In this document: in pieces, positions 17,950 through 25,733 of the stretch
Layout of the letters: each line of letters starts with the position of its first letter
Position numbering within the stretch: position 1 is the stretch's first letter
Source of the DNA: Bacteroidota bacterium
GTDB taxonomy: Bacteria; Bacteroidota; Bacteroidia; Bacteroidales; F082
Direction: 5' to 3'
DNA length: 35,812 nt
NCBI GenBank assembly: GCA_024279935.1
Contig: JAJRQZ010000068.1
Location: 1 to 35,812 of the forward strand
The notes under the pieces: model-generated
The model's database searches: none
Seen by the model: only the letters and a program-made list of their open reading frames with translations
Told to the model about the DNA's origin: nothing
Program-made: the position numbers and the translations under genes

Positions 17950-18867
17950 TTAGAAGCCCCAAACCCTGGTAATGTTAAATCCGATCAGGAACTCGCCCTT
18001 TGTCCAGTCGTTGGTGTTCCACATATAGTTTTGCTGTGGCAGCAATCCCGTTGAGGTTGTAAAGAACACCTCAAAAGCGTGTGATGCCGTTGCTACCTGA
18101 TAACCTATTCCGAAATTTGCTTTCGGGCTGTTTGTAACAATGGCATGCTCGTCGAGCGATTTAATGTTTAAGGGCATTGAATAATGCAGGATTACCGACG
18201 ACTGCGGCGAGAATTTTATCCTGGCAAACAACCCGACGCCGATTTTGTCGTGATTTTGCCCACTATAACCTACCGAATCGGCGGCAACAGTGTTGTAATG
18301 CGTGAAACTGGCATTTATGCCCAATGAAAACATATCGTTGAACTTACGATCCAATATCAGTTGCGTAAAATAGGACATGCGATTAGTGAACTTATATGCC
18401 GAATCGGCGGTTACGGTGCTGAAGGTGCTTTTGTTCCTGCCGTCGATGCCCATTACAGCAAACACTCCCACGCTGAGCGGAATTGTGTTTTTTCGCGTCT
18501 GACGAAGGAAGGTGTATTTTACCCTTAAGTCGCTCATCATGTTTATCCTTGTTATGCCATAACCAAGCTCAAGGTTGTCGAGAAAGGAATATGTTAAGCC
18601 TATGCGGGTGTTGGCCGATGGAGCATAGATTCCGTACAGGTCAGAAATGCCATTTTTGTTGATAAGTCCAAACCTATGTTGTATTTGAGTCTCAAGTGAT
18701 TTTTTCTCATGTGTAAAAGTGGTTTGCTCGTCGATTATGTATCCGCTTCCCCAGGCCTCCCTTACCGGGCGGTCTTTTTTCTTTTTTGGTTTATCCTCGG
18801 TTTCTTGCGAAAAAACCATCCCCAAAGACAAACTCAGTACGAGTATAAATGATATTATTTTTTTCAT
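17950..18867 (-). CDS. DUF5777-family outer-membrane beta-barrel protein
   Basis: 305 residues. Signal peptide MKKIISFILVLSLSLGMVFS, then a Lys-rich stretch (DKPKKKKDRP) and alternating amphipathic strands ending in aromatic ITRVWGF, a C-terminal strand typical of outer-membrane barrels. The opening HRFGLINKNG and Asn-Thr-Arg-Ile strand fit DUF5777. Family function is not established. Its place between a heme lipoprotein gene (20 bases upstream) and the seven-heme NapC-type gene suggests it may house or dock cytochromes at the outer membrane, like the porins of porin-cytochrome conduits. That role is inference; no heme motif is in the barrel itself. Confidence 0.82.
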   Translation of the reverse strand: MKKIISFILVLSLSLGMVFSQETEDKPKKKKDRPVREAWGSGYIIDEQTTFTHEKKSLETQIQHRFGLINKNGISDLYGIYAPSANTRIGLTYSFLDNLELGYGITRINMMSDLRVKYTFLRQTRKNTIPLSVGVFAVMGIDGRNKSTFSTVTADSAYKFTNRMSYFTQLILDRKFNDMFSLGINASFTHYNTVAADSVGYSGQNHDKIGVGLFARIKFSPQSSVILHYSMPLNIKSLDEHAIVTNSPKANFGIGYQVATASHAFEVFFTTSTGLLPQQNYMWNTNDWTKGEFLIGFNITRVWGF

Positions 18868-18887
18868 CGTCTTAAAATCTTAAATTA

Positions 18888-19277
18888 TTAATTGTTTTTT
18901 GCGCCTTGTTCTATCCAAAGCAAAACGGAGGCAGCCTGTGCGCTAGTGTACTTTTTCCACGAGTGGCTGTCAGTGTCAGGATGCGGATGGTCGTAAATAA
19001 GGCTTTGCTGAGGGTTTCCCGTGTCTATCAAGCCCATGCTGTTTAATTCGCCATAGGCTGCGTCAGGTCTCAGATCAGGATGCTGAATGCTGCCATCATG
19101 GCATGAAACGCAATTATCGCCATTGTTCCAAATAGGGATGATGTCGAGCGAGAACGAAATTGTGTCATCCGGGTTAGGGGGAACAACCTCCGGCTCAACG
19201 ATAAATTTATACTGGCACGAACTTATTATGAGCAAGGACGTTACCATTACAAGCATTAGTAAAACTATTTTCTTCAT
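18888..19277 (-). CDS. Monoheme cytochrome c lipoprotein
   Basis: 129 residues with signal peptide and lipobox IISSC, so a lipoprotein. A single CxxCH (CVSCHDGS) sits in the pattern FSLDIIPIW..NC..CH, followed by AYGELNSMGLID and WIEQGAKNN, the shape of the small cytochrome-c-like domains common in Bacteroidota and Planctomycetes. Met in NSMGL could be the sixth heme ligand. It is the first gene of the barrel/NapC unit, with an exact TAGATTTG promoter box upstream. It is a possible terminal electron carrier at the outer membrane. Confidence 0.85.
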   Translation of the reverse strand: MKKIVLLMLVMVTSLLIISSCQYKFIVEPEVVPPNPDDTISFSLDIIPIWNNGDNCVSCHDGSIQHPDLRPDAAYGELNSMGLIDTGNPQQSLIYDHPHPDTDSHSWKKYTSAQAASVLLWIEQGAKNN

Positions 19278-19306
19278 TTTTTATTATTTTTATTTGTGTC
19301 AATGTG

Positions 19307-19314
19307 CAAATCTA
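19307..19314 (-). promoter_or_regulatory. Bacteroidota -7 box (TAGATTTG) for the cytochrome lipoprotein-barrel-NapC operon
   Basis: An exact TAnnTTTG match on the minus strand, 30 bases before the start codon of the first gene. Confidence 0.6.
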
Positions 19315-19506
19315 GTTATTTTGGAGAGAGTGGGGGGCTTGATTTTTTGATATATCCATAATAATAAAATGACTAATATATGTTTATAAATTGAGCAATA
19401 TCAATTTAATTCATGTTTTTGAGCTAGTGGCTTTTATCGAACGCACAGTAACAATCGCGATTTAATGCTGTTTTATACGGGATTTATTTTTCTCGAATTA
19501 GAATAG

Positions 19507-19514
19507 TACTTTTG
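19507..19514 (+). promoter_or_regulatory. Bacteroidota -7 box (TACTTTTG) for obgE
   Basis: An exact TAnnTTTG match, 23 bases before the chosen start codon. Confidence 0.65.
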
Positions 19515-19537
19515 CAGGCACTAAATCAATGATTATT

Positions 19538-20530
19538 ATGGCCAATACTAATTTTGTCGATCATGTTCGGATTTTTTGTTCTTCAGGCAACGGAGGGCGT
19601 GGCTCTACACATTTCCGCCGCGAAAAATATATTCAAAAAGGAGGCCCTGACGGCGGCGACGGCGGAAAGGGCGGCGACATTGTTTTTGTTGGCAACAGCC
19701 AGATGTGGACCTTGCTGCATTTGAGATATACCCGCCACTTAAAAGCAGGGCACGGCGAGTCGGGCGGAAAGCAAAGAAGCACGGGAGCAAACGGAAGGGA
19801 CGTTTTTATTGAGGTCCCCCTGGGAACCATAGCGCGGAATGCGGAAACCGGTGATTTTATGGGCGAAATTACCGGGCACGGCCAATCGGTAACACTTCTT
19901 AAAGGCGGTAGGGGAGGGCTAGGGAACGACCATTTTAAAACATCGGTGAACCAGGCGCCAAAGTATGCCCAGCCGGGCGATCCCGGTTTGGAGGCAGCCA
20001 TTGTCTTCGAGCTTAAGATACTCGCCGACGTCGGCTTGGTAGGTTTTCCCAATGCAGGCAAGTCAACATTGCTTTCAGTAGTCTCGGCCGCCAAGCCCGA
20101 AATAGCCGATTACCCTTTTACTACCCTCACACCCAACCTGGGCATAGTTTCCTACAGGGATAGGCGATCATTCGTTATGGCCGACATACCCGGCATCATC
20201 GAAGGGGCAAGCGAAGGAAAAGGGCTGGGAATTAGGTTCTTGCGCCATATTGAAAGAAACTCGATGCTTTTGTTTATGATTCCGGCCGATGCCGACGACA
20301 TTAGCGGGCAATATGATGTTTTGTTGAACGAGCTCAAACAATACAATCCCGAGTTGCTGGATAAAAACCGTATCCTGGCAATTACGAAATCGGATATGCT
20401 GGATGCCGAGCTTATGGATGAAATCAGGCCCTCGCTTCCCGGCCTGCCTTATGTTTTTATCTCTTCGGTAGCCAATATTAACATTGATAAGCTCAAGGAT
20501 ATGATCTGGCTGGGATTAAATGCGCAATAG
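19538..20530 (+). CDS. obgE: Obg-family ribosome-associated GTPase
   Basis: 330 residues from the ATG at 19538, chosen because [12 protein letters not shown] begins the Obg fold directly; an in-frame ATG lies nine bases upstream. The N-terminal Obg domain (~1-160) is glycine-rich ([13 protein letters not shown]). The G domain follows with P-loop GFPNAGKST (169-177), switch I TT in [13 protein letters not shown]3 DIPG and G4 TKSD. Obg binds the 50S subunit in late assembly and responds to guanine nucleotides. The optional C-terminal OCT domain is absent, as in many Bacteroidota. It has its own promoter and ends convergently with the LuxR-type gene, 17 bases apart. Confidence 0.97.
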   Translation: MANTNFVDHVRIFCSSGNGGRGSTHFRREKYIQKGGPDGGDGGKGGDIVFVGNSQMWTLLHLRYTRHLKAGHGESGGKQRSTGANGRDVFIEVPLGTIARNAETGDFMGEITGHGQSVTLLKGGRGGLGNDHFKTSVNQAPKYAQPGDPGLEAAIVFELKILADVGLVGFPNAGKSTLLSVVSAAKPEIADYPFTTLTPNLGIVSYRDRRSFVMADIPGIIEGASEGKGLGIRFLRHIERNSMLLFMIPADADDISGQYDVLLNELKQYNPELLDKNRILAITKSDMLDAELMDEIRPSLPGLPYVFISSVANINIDKLKDMIWLGLNAQ

Positions 20531-20547
20531 CAGCTTGTCAGCCGCCT

Positions 20548-21198
20548 TTAATCAAGTTTAATTATATTATTCTTGATTGCAAACTTGACTAAGTCAACCG
20601 TGGTCTTTATGTTGATTTTTTTCATGATGTTTGTTTTGTGGGTTTCAACGGTTCTGATGCTGATATACAAGATATCGGCAATTTGCTTATTCGTTTTGCC
20701 GTCAGCGAAAAGTTTTAATACCTCTGTTTCCCTGGGCGAAAGCTTGCCGCTGTGGTTGTAGTTGCTCTTTGATTCCTTATCGTTTAAATACGAATTCAAC
20801 AAAAGGTTGGTGATGGTCTTGGCGTAAAACTCAAAACCGTTTCGCAGCGAATAAACCGCTTCAAGAATCTCAAAACGGCCACTGTCGCTGCTAATGTGTC
20901 CTTTGGCCCCAACTTTAATAAGCTGCAATATGAATTTCTCGTCAATACCGATAGTCAAAACAAGTATTTTAAGTTTCGGAAACCTATAGTTCAAAGCTTT
21001 TATGTCTTGAAGAACTTTTTTGTCAGGCTTGCGGACGGTGATGATTGCAACATGGACCAGGTTTTCGTACATCGACAAAATCAACTCGTCGGGAAAAGTA
21101 TGGCATGAAACCAAATTAATGTCTTCGGCGCCCGAGACTAATGCCCCCAATGCCTCGCTAAAAACCAGATGCTCGTCAACAACCGATACGTTAATCAT
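20548..21198 (-). CDS. NarL/LuxR-type response regulator with atypical receiver
   Basis: 216 residues. A receiver-like domain (~1-120) keeps the acidic pair Asp8-Glu9, but the phospho-acceptor position is Thr54 (AIITVRKP where active members have MDxRMP) and the conserved beta5 Lys is Ser103 (GHISSD where active members have GYLLKD). The C-terminal LuxR helix-turn-helix (~151-200) is intact: LSPRETEVLKLFADG, NKQIADIL, RTVETHKTNIMKK. It should bind DNA but cannot be phosphorylated the standard way; such pseudo-receivers usually respond to a ligand, a partner or dimer state. It is divergent from the receiver/PPDK_N gene, separated by 83 bases, so it may regulate that gene or form a pair with its product. 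Confidence 0.9.
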   Translation of the reverse strand: MINVSVVDEHLVFSEALGALVSGAEDINLVSCHTFPDELILSMYENLVHVAIITVRKPDKKVLQDIKALNYRFPKLKILVLTIGIDEKFILQLIKVGAKGHISSDSGRFEILEAVYSLRNGFEFYAKTITNLLLNSYLNDKESKSNYNHSGKLSPRETEVLKLFADGKTNKQIADILYISIRTVETHKTNIMKKINIKTTVDLVKFAIKNNIIKLD

Positions 21199-21252
21199 TT
21201 AAAGAATTTTTAAAGCATATCTTAAAAGGCTGCGAAGTTAAGAACAAAAATG

Positions 21253-21260
21253 TAATTTTG
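21253..21260 (+). promoter_or_regulatory. Bacteroidota -7 box (TAATTTTG) for the receiver/PPDK_N gene
   Basis: An exact TAnnTTTG match, 21 bases before ATG 21282, which supports that start over the upstream TTG at 21258 (the TTG overlaps the box). Confidence 0.6.
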
Positions 21261-21281
21261 TTGGGAATAAATGTTGAAATA

Positions 21282-24200
21282 ATGTCGGAAGAATCAAGTT
21301 TTCTCAATTATCTTGAAATTACAAATAAAGTAAATAATATCATACTCGAGAAACGCAATGTTGACGACACCCTGAACAGATTGGTGGACATCATCAATGA
21401 GAAACAAGAAGAGTATGAGATTAGCTTTATCAGAATATTTTATCGGGGGACTGAATACAAGAGCGTCGAAAGTGTTTCCATGGGCGTTTGTTTCGAGAAC
21501 CACTTTAAGGGTGAGGGAAACGAAATAGGGTTGTTGCAGGTTTGCTTCTCGAAATATATTGACGAGGATTTTGAAAACGATTCAACGAAAAACTTGTTCC
21601 TTCAAAACTTCTCGGAATTGATCGGCAGGTATTTTTCAAGCATCAACGATTCGGAAGTGGACAAATATGCCAAGGCCGACGAGGCCGAATATATTGAAAG
21701 CTCGACCATAAGCCTGAAGTTTTTACAGAGGTTCCTCAACAAAAACACTCACAGCCGCGATGTATATCATGACCTTATGCCCTTTAAAGTTAAGGAAATA
21801 CTCTTGATATCAAGTCTTTACGACGCTTATGCAATTGACCGGGAAGGCAGGTTCTCTGAGCACATGCTCGGGCAGTACGGGCAGCTCAACCTAACCACTT
21901 TCCCTCGTATCACGGGAGCCTCATCATCCAGCCAGGCCTTCGAGATACTCGAAAACAAGCATTTCGACCTGATTATCTATATGGTTGGCGTCAACAAGAA
22001 AATGCCCTTGGTTACATGCAGGCAAATCAAGAAGAGATATCCTTATCTGCCTATTTATATGCTCGCGAACAACAGTAGCGACATAACTTATTTCCAGGAT
22101 ATTACAGCGGACTTTAACTTTGCCGACAAGATATTCAGCTGGAACGGAAACACCAATATCTTCTTCTCGATGATCAAGTTGCTGGAGGACAAGATAAATG
22201 TTGTGAACGATACCGAGATTGGCAATGTCAGGGTGATTTTATTGGTTGAGGACAACCCCACTTACTATTCCAGGTATCTTTCGTTTTTGTACAAAGTCCT
22301 TATGGAGCAAACAAAGCGCATTATCGACGATGTTAGCACCGATGAGCTTTATAAGGTATTGCGCATGCGCGCCAGGCCCAAGATATTGCTGGCAACGGAT
22401 TATGAAGAAGCCGTAAGCATCATAAAGAAACACAAAAAATATCTGCTTTGCCTTATCACCGATGTTAAGTTCAATATGAAGGGCGGGCTTCACGAATCGG
22501 CAGGTATCGAACTGATAAAATACACCCGTAAAAAAACCAAGAACCTCCCAACCGTCATTCAGTCATCTGATGCTTCTTACGAAGAGATTGCCAAAGAAAA
22601 CAATTCGCTGTTTATTTATAAGAACTCTGAAACATTATATCTCGACTTTCAAAGGTTCATCACCAAATATCTGGGTTTCGGCGATTTTGTCTTCAAGGAC
22701 AAGGACGAGAACGAAATTGCCCGCGCCTCCAACATCAATGAATTCGAAAGGCTTATAAAGCAAATCCCCGATGAATCATTGCTTTTCCACGGTAGCCGCG
22801 ACCATCTTTCGATGTGGCTGATGGCCAGGGGCGAGATTAAGGCCGCCAATAAATTAATACCCAAAAAGGTTAGCGATTATAGCGATATAGACGAACTGCG
22901 CAAAAGTATCCTGAGCCTTATCAGCGTATATCGTTCGGAACGTGCGAGCGGGAACATTATTCCCTATGAGCACGGGAAAAACATTACGGAGGCCAATGTT
23001 TATTCGTTGTCGGAGGGGTCTTTGGGAGGCAAGGGCAGGGGCCTGGCATTTATTAACGCCTTGATCAACAACTATAATTTCAACAAGATACTTCCCGATA
23101 TCAAAATAAGGACCCCCAAGACTTTTATTATCGGGACCAAGGAGTTTGAGGGGTTTATTGACGCAAATAATCTCCAGGAGATTATTGTCAAGGAACAGGA
23201 CTATAAAAATATTCAGTGCGCCTTTATTAAATCGCATCTCTCGAAAGAGCTGAAGGGAAAGCTTAAGAACCTATTGGCGGTAATAACAAACCCCATTGCC
23301 GTAAGAAGCTCAGGGATGTTCGAGGATTCTATCTCGCAGCCCTTTGCCGGGATTTTTGAAACCTACCTGCTCCCTAACAGCAATACTGATTTTGAGATCA
23401 GGATCCAGCAAACCTACGATGCGATTAAACTTGTTTTCGCTTCGGTATATTCAAATATCGCAAAAGGCTATGTGGAAGCCATAAGCTATAAGCTTGAGGA
23501 CGAAAAAATGGCCGTGGTCTTGCAGGAGGCAGTCGGCAATCAATTCGACAACCTGTATTATCCGCATATAAGCGGGGTTGCCCATTCATACAATTATTAC
23601 CCTTTTGCCCACATGAAACCGGAAGAAGGTTTTGCCGTTGCCGCAGTAGGCTTGGGGAAATATGTCGTCGAAGGGCAAAAGGCGTTTCGGTTTTCGCCAA
23701 AGTATCCGGGCATTGAGATAAACTCGCCCAAAGATCAATTCAAAAACTCACAGGTTAAGTTTTACGCCATCGACCTGGCTCGCGAAAACATAAACCTACT
23801 TGACGGGGAAATGGCCGGCTTGTCCTATAACGACATTTCCATAGCCGAAAAGCAAGGAACCCTAAACCATTGCTCATCGGTTTATAATGCCGATAGCAAT
23901 AGTATTTATCCAGGGCTTAAAAAGAGCGGCCCAAGAATAATCAATTTTGCTAACATACTGAAATACAACTATATACCTTTGCACAAAACTCTCGACCTGG
24001 TGCTCAACCTCGGCAGGGACGCCATGGGCTCGGAAATTGAGATTGAGTATGCGGTGGACTTGAACAAGGACGGGGACGGCCGTGCATCATTTTATATCCT
24101 CCAAATAAAACCACTTATCAATACCGTTAAAGAGTGCAATATTAAAATGTCGGAAACCAAGAGCGAGAGCAATATCCTGCTTACCAACAAAGGTATGGGA

Positions 24201-24671
24201 AACGGATTGATAGGCGATATCGACAATGTGGTTTTCGTTGATCCCGACAAGTTCGACAAATCCAGGACCGAGGAAATGGCTTTGGAGATAGAGGAGCTTA
24301 ACGCATACATGAAATCATTGAATAAAAAATACGTATTAATCGGCCCCGGACGCTGGGGGACAAGGGATAAATGGATAGGGATACCCGTTAAATGGCATCA
24401 AATATCAAATGCAAGGGTCATCGTTGAAACCAGTCTGGTCAACTTCCCGCTCGATTCGTCCTCCGGCTCCCACTTCTTCCACAACGTAACAAGTATGGAC
24501 GTGGGTTATTTTACGGTTCAAAACGAACTAAACAAAAGCTTTGTAAAATACGATGTGCTGAAAGCACAAAACATCATACGAGAAGGCAATTATTTCAAAA
24601 TAGCCGAGTTTCAGAAACCGCTTACCATCAAAATGGACGGAAAGAAGAGGATATATTTAATTCGAGACTAA
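21282..24671 (+). CDS. Large receiver-like / PEP-pyruvate-binding (PPDK_N) protein lacking phosphotransfer domains
   Basis: 1129 residues from ATG 21282. Residues ~1-150 are a GAF-like sensor region, weakly supported. A degenerate receiver-like unit spans ~170-308 (LLISSLYDAY, then LIIYMVG, no Asp). A better receiver spans ~316-467 with acidic VEDN and Asp ~394 in LITDVKF. From ~580 to 940 comes a PPDK_N ATP-grasp domain with SLGGKGRGLAF, PIAVRSSGMFEDS and LQIKPL. The C-terminus (~1021, GPGRWGTRDKWIGIPVKW) is a distinct conserved-looking module. The swivelling phosphohistidine domain (GGxTSHAAI) and PEP-binding TIM barrel of true PEP synthase are missing, so it is unlikely to make PEP. A signalling or kinase-like role is inferred. 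Confidence 0.8.
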   Translation: MSEESSFLNYLEITNKVNNIILEKRNVDDTLNRLVDIINEKQEEYEISFIRIFYRGTEYKSVESVSMGVCFENHFKGEGNEIGLLQVCFSKYIDEDFENDSTKNLFLQNFSELIGRYFSSINDSEVDKYAKADEAEYIESSTISLKFLQRFLNKNTHSRDVYHDLMPFKVKEILLISSLYDAYAIDREGRFSEHMLGQYGQLNLTTFPRITGASSSSQAFEILENKHFDLIIYMVGVNKKMPLVTCRQIKKRYPYLPIYMLANNSSDITYFQDITADFNFADKIFSWNGNTNIFFSMIKLLEDKINVVNDTEIGNVRVILLVEDNPTYYSRYLSFLYKVLMEQTKRIIDDVSTDELYKVLRMRARPKILLATDYEEAVSIIKKHKKYLLCLITDVKFNMKGGLHESAGIELIKYTRKKTKNLPTVIQSSDASYEEIAKENNSLFIYKNSETLYLDFQRFITKYLGFGDFVFKDKDENEIARASNINEFERLIKQIPDESLLFHGSRDHLSMWLMARGEIKAANKLIPKKVSDYSDIDELRKSILSLISVYRSERASGNIIPYEHGKNITEANVYSLSEGSLGGKGRGLAFINALINNYNFNKILPDIKIRTPKTFIIGTKEFEGFIDANNLQEIIVKEQDYKNIQCAFIKSHLSKELKGKLKNLLAVITNPIAVRSSGMFEDSISQPFAGIFETYLLPNSNTDFEIRIQQTYDAIKLVFASVYSNIAKGYVEAISYKLEDEKMAVVLQEAVGNQFDNLYYPHISGVAHSYNYYPFAHMKPEEGFAVAAVGLGKYVVEGQKAFRFSPKYPGIEINSPKDQFKNSQVKFYAIDLARENINLLDGEMAGLSYNDISIAEKQGTLNHCSSVYNADSNSIYPGLKKSGPRIINFANILKYNYIPLHKTLDLVLNLGRDAMGSEIEIEYAVDLNKDGDGRASFYILQIKPLINTVKECNIKMSETKSESNILLTNKGMGNGLIGDIDNVVFVDPDKFDKSRTEEMALEIEELNAYMKSLNKKYVLIGPGRWGTRDKWIGIPVKWHQISNARVIVETSLVNFPLDSSSGSHFFHNVTSMDVGYFTVQNELNKSFVKYDVLKAQNIIREGNYFKIAEFQKPLTIKMDGKKRIYLIRD

Positions 24672-24844
24672 GAAATCGATCCTGCGACCCTTAACGATAC
24701 GGCAGCAAAGAACTCAAGTATTCAACTTCTTTCCCCATAATAATTATCCGGTTAGAACCAATATAAATTATGTCTTCAAACAACTGATTTAGTGATGTTA
24801 GTGCTTTTTATCCGAAATCAGATAGTTTTAGAAACCTAATTTTA

Positions 24845-24852
24845 TAATTTTG
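24845..24852 (+). promoter_or_regulatory. Bacteroidota -7 box (TAATTTTG) for the nfn operon
   Basis: An exact TAnnTTTG match, 44 bases before the nfnA-type start codon. The 225-base gap that contains it shows no gene. Confidence 0.6.
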
Positions 24853-24896
24853 CTTTTTTTAAAAGAAGAAGTTCAAATATTAAACGAATCAATAAT

Positions 24897-25733
24897 ATGA
24901 GCAAAATACTGGAAAAGGAGTTTTTTTCGGAGAATGTCGCAAAGATAGTCCTCTTGGCTCCCGAGATAGCAAGATCCCGAAAACCCGGGCATTTCGTCAT
25001 TATAAAAATAGGTGACAAAGGCGAAAGGGTGCCATTGACGATAGCATCATCCGATGATGAAAAAGGAAGCATAACCCTGGTAGTTCAAAAAGTTGGCGTT
25101 ACTTCGGCCAAGCTGCTTAAGCTGGAAGTCGGCGACGAAGTTACCGATGTTGTCGGCCCTCTTGGAAAAGCTACCCATATCGAAAAAGTCGGGACTGTCT
25201 TATGTGCCGGCGGTGGCGTTGGAGTTGCCCCTCTAATGCCAATAGTCGAAGGCTTTAAAAAAGCTGGGAACAGGGTAATTACCGTGCTTGCGGCAAGAAC
25301 AAAGGATTTAGTTATTCTTGAAGAACAAATGCGCAAGTATTCCGATGAAGTAATTATTATGACCGATGACGGCACCTATGGCAGGCAGGGCCTGGTTACC
25401 CAAGGAATGGAAGAGGTTATTAAGCGCGAAAAAGTTGATATGTCCGTTATTATCGGCCCGGCCATCATGATGAAGTTTGGGGCCCTGACAACAAAAAAGT
25501 ATAATATTAAGACTTATGTCAGCCTAAACACCATAATGGTTGACGGAACAGGCATGTGCGGCGCCTGCCGGGTAAGTGTTGGCGGCAAAACAAGATTTGT
25601 TTGTGTTGACGGCCCCGAATTCGATGCACATCAAGTTGACTTCGGGCAAATGATGATGCGCATGGGCGCATATAAGGATCAGGAATATGCCGCTTATCAA
25701 AAGTATTTAGGAACCCTTGAAACTGTTGCTTAA
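24897..25733 (+). CDS. nfnA: NfnA-type FAD/[2Fe-2S] subunit of ferredoxin-NADP oxidoreductase
   Basis: 278 residues. The N-terminal FAD-binding barrel contains RVPLTIASS (the RxPLT-type flavin motif). The NAD(P)-binding part follows with CAGGGVGVAPLMPI. The C-terminal [2Fe-2S] motif has Cys ~221, ~224 and ~236 in GMCGACRVSV and FVCVDG. This is the layout of the small subunit of NADH-dependent reduced ferredoxin:NADP oxidoreductase (also annotated SudB or dihydroorotate dehydrogenase electron transfer subunit). It overlaps the next gene by one base (TAATG), so the two are translationally coupled. Together they probably bifurcate electrons between NADPH, NAD and ferredoxin. Confidence 0.9.
   Translation: MSKILEKEFFSENVAKIVLLAPEIARSRKPGHFVIIKIGDKGERVPLTIASSDDEKGSITLVVQKVGVTSAKLLKLEVGDEVTDVVGPLGKATHIEKVGTVLCAGGGVGVAPLMPIVEGFKKAGNRVITVLAARTKDLVILEEQMRKYSDEVIIMTDDGTYGRQGLVTQGMEEVIKREKVDMSVIIGPAIMMKFGALTTKKYNIKTYVSLNTIMVDGTGMCGACRVSVGGKTRFVCVDGPEFDAHQVDFGQMMMRMGAYKDQEYAAYQKYLGTLETVA

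Noticed and set aside
20546-20580. AATCAAG/CTTGATT hairpin between obgE and the LuxR-type gene
   Set aside because: Short AT-rich stem with a 15-nt loop that overlaps the last codons of the regulator; too weak to call a terminator.
21282-24671. Annotation as phosphoenolpyruvate synthase
   Set aside because: Only the ATP-grasp domain is present; the phosphohistidine and PEP-binding domains are missing.
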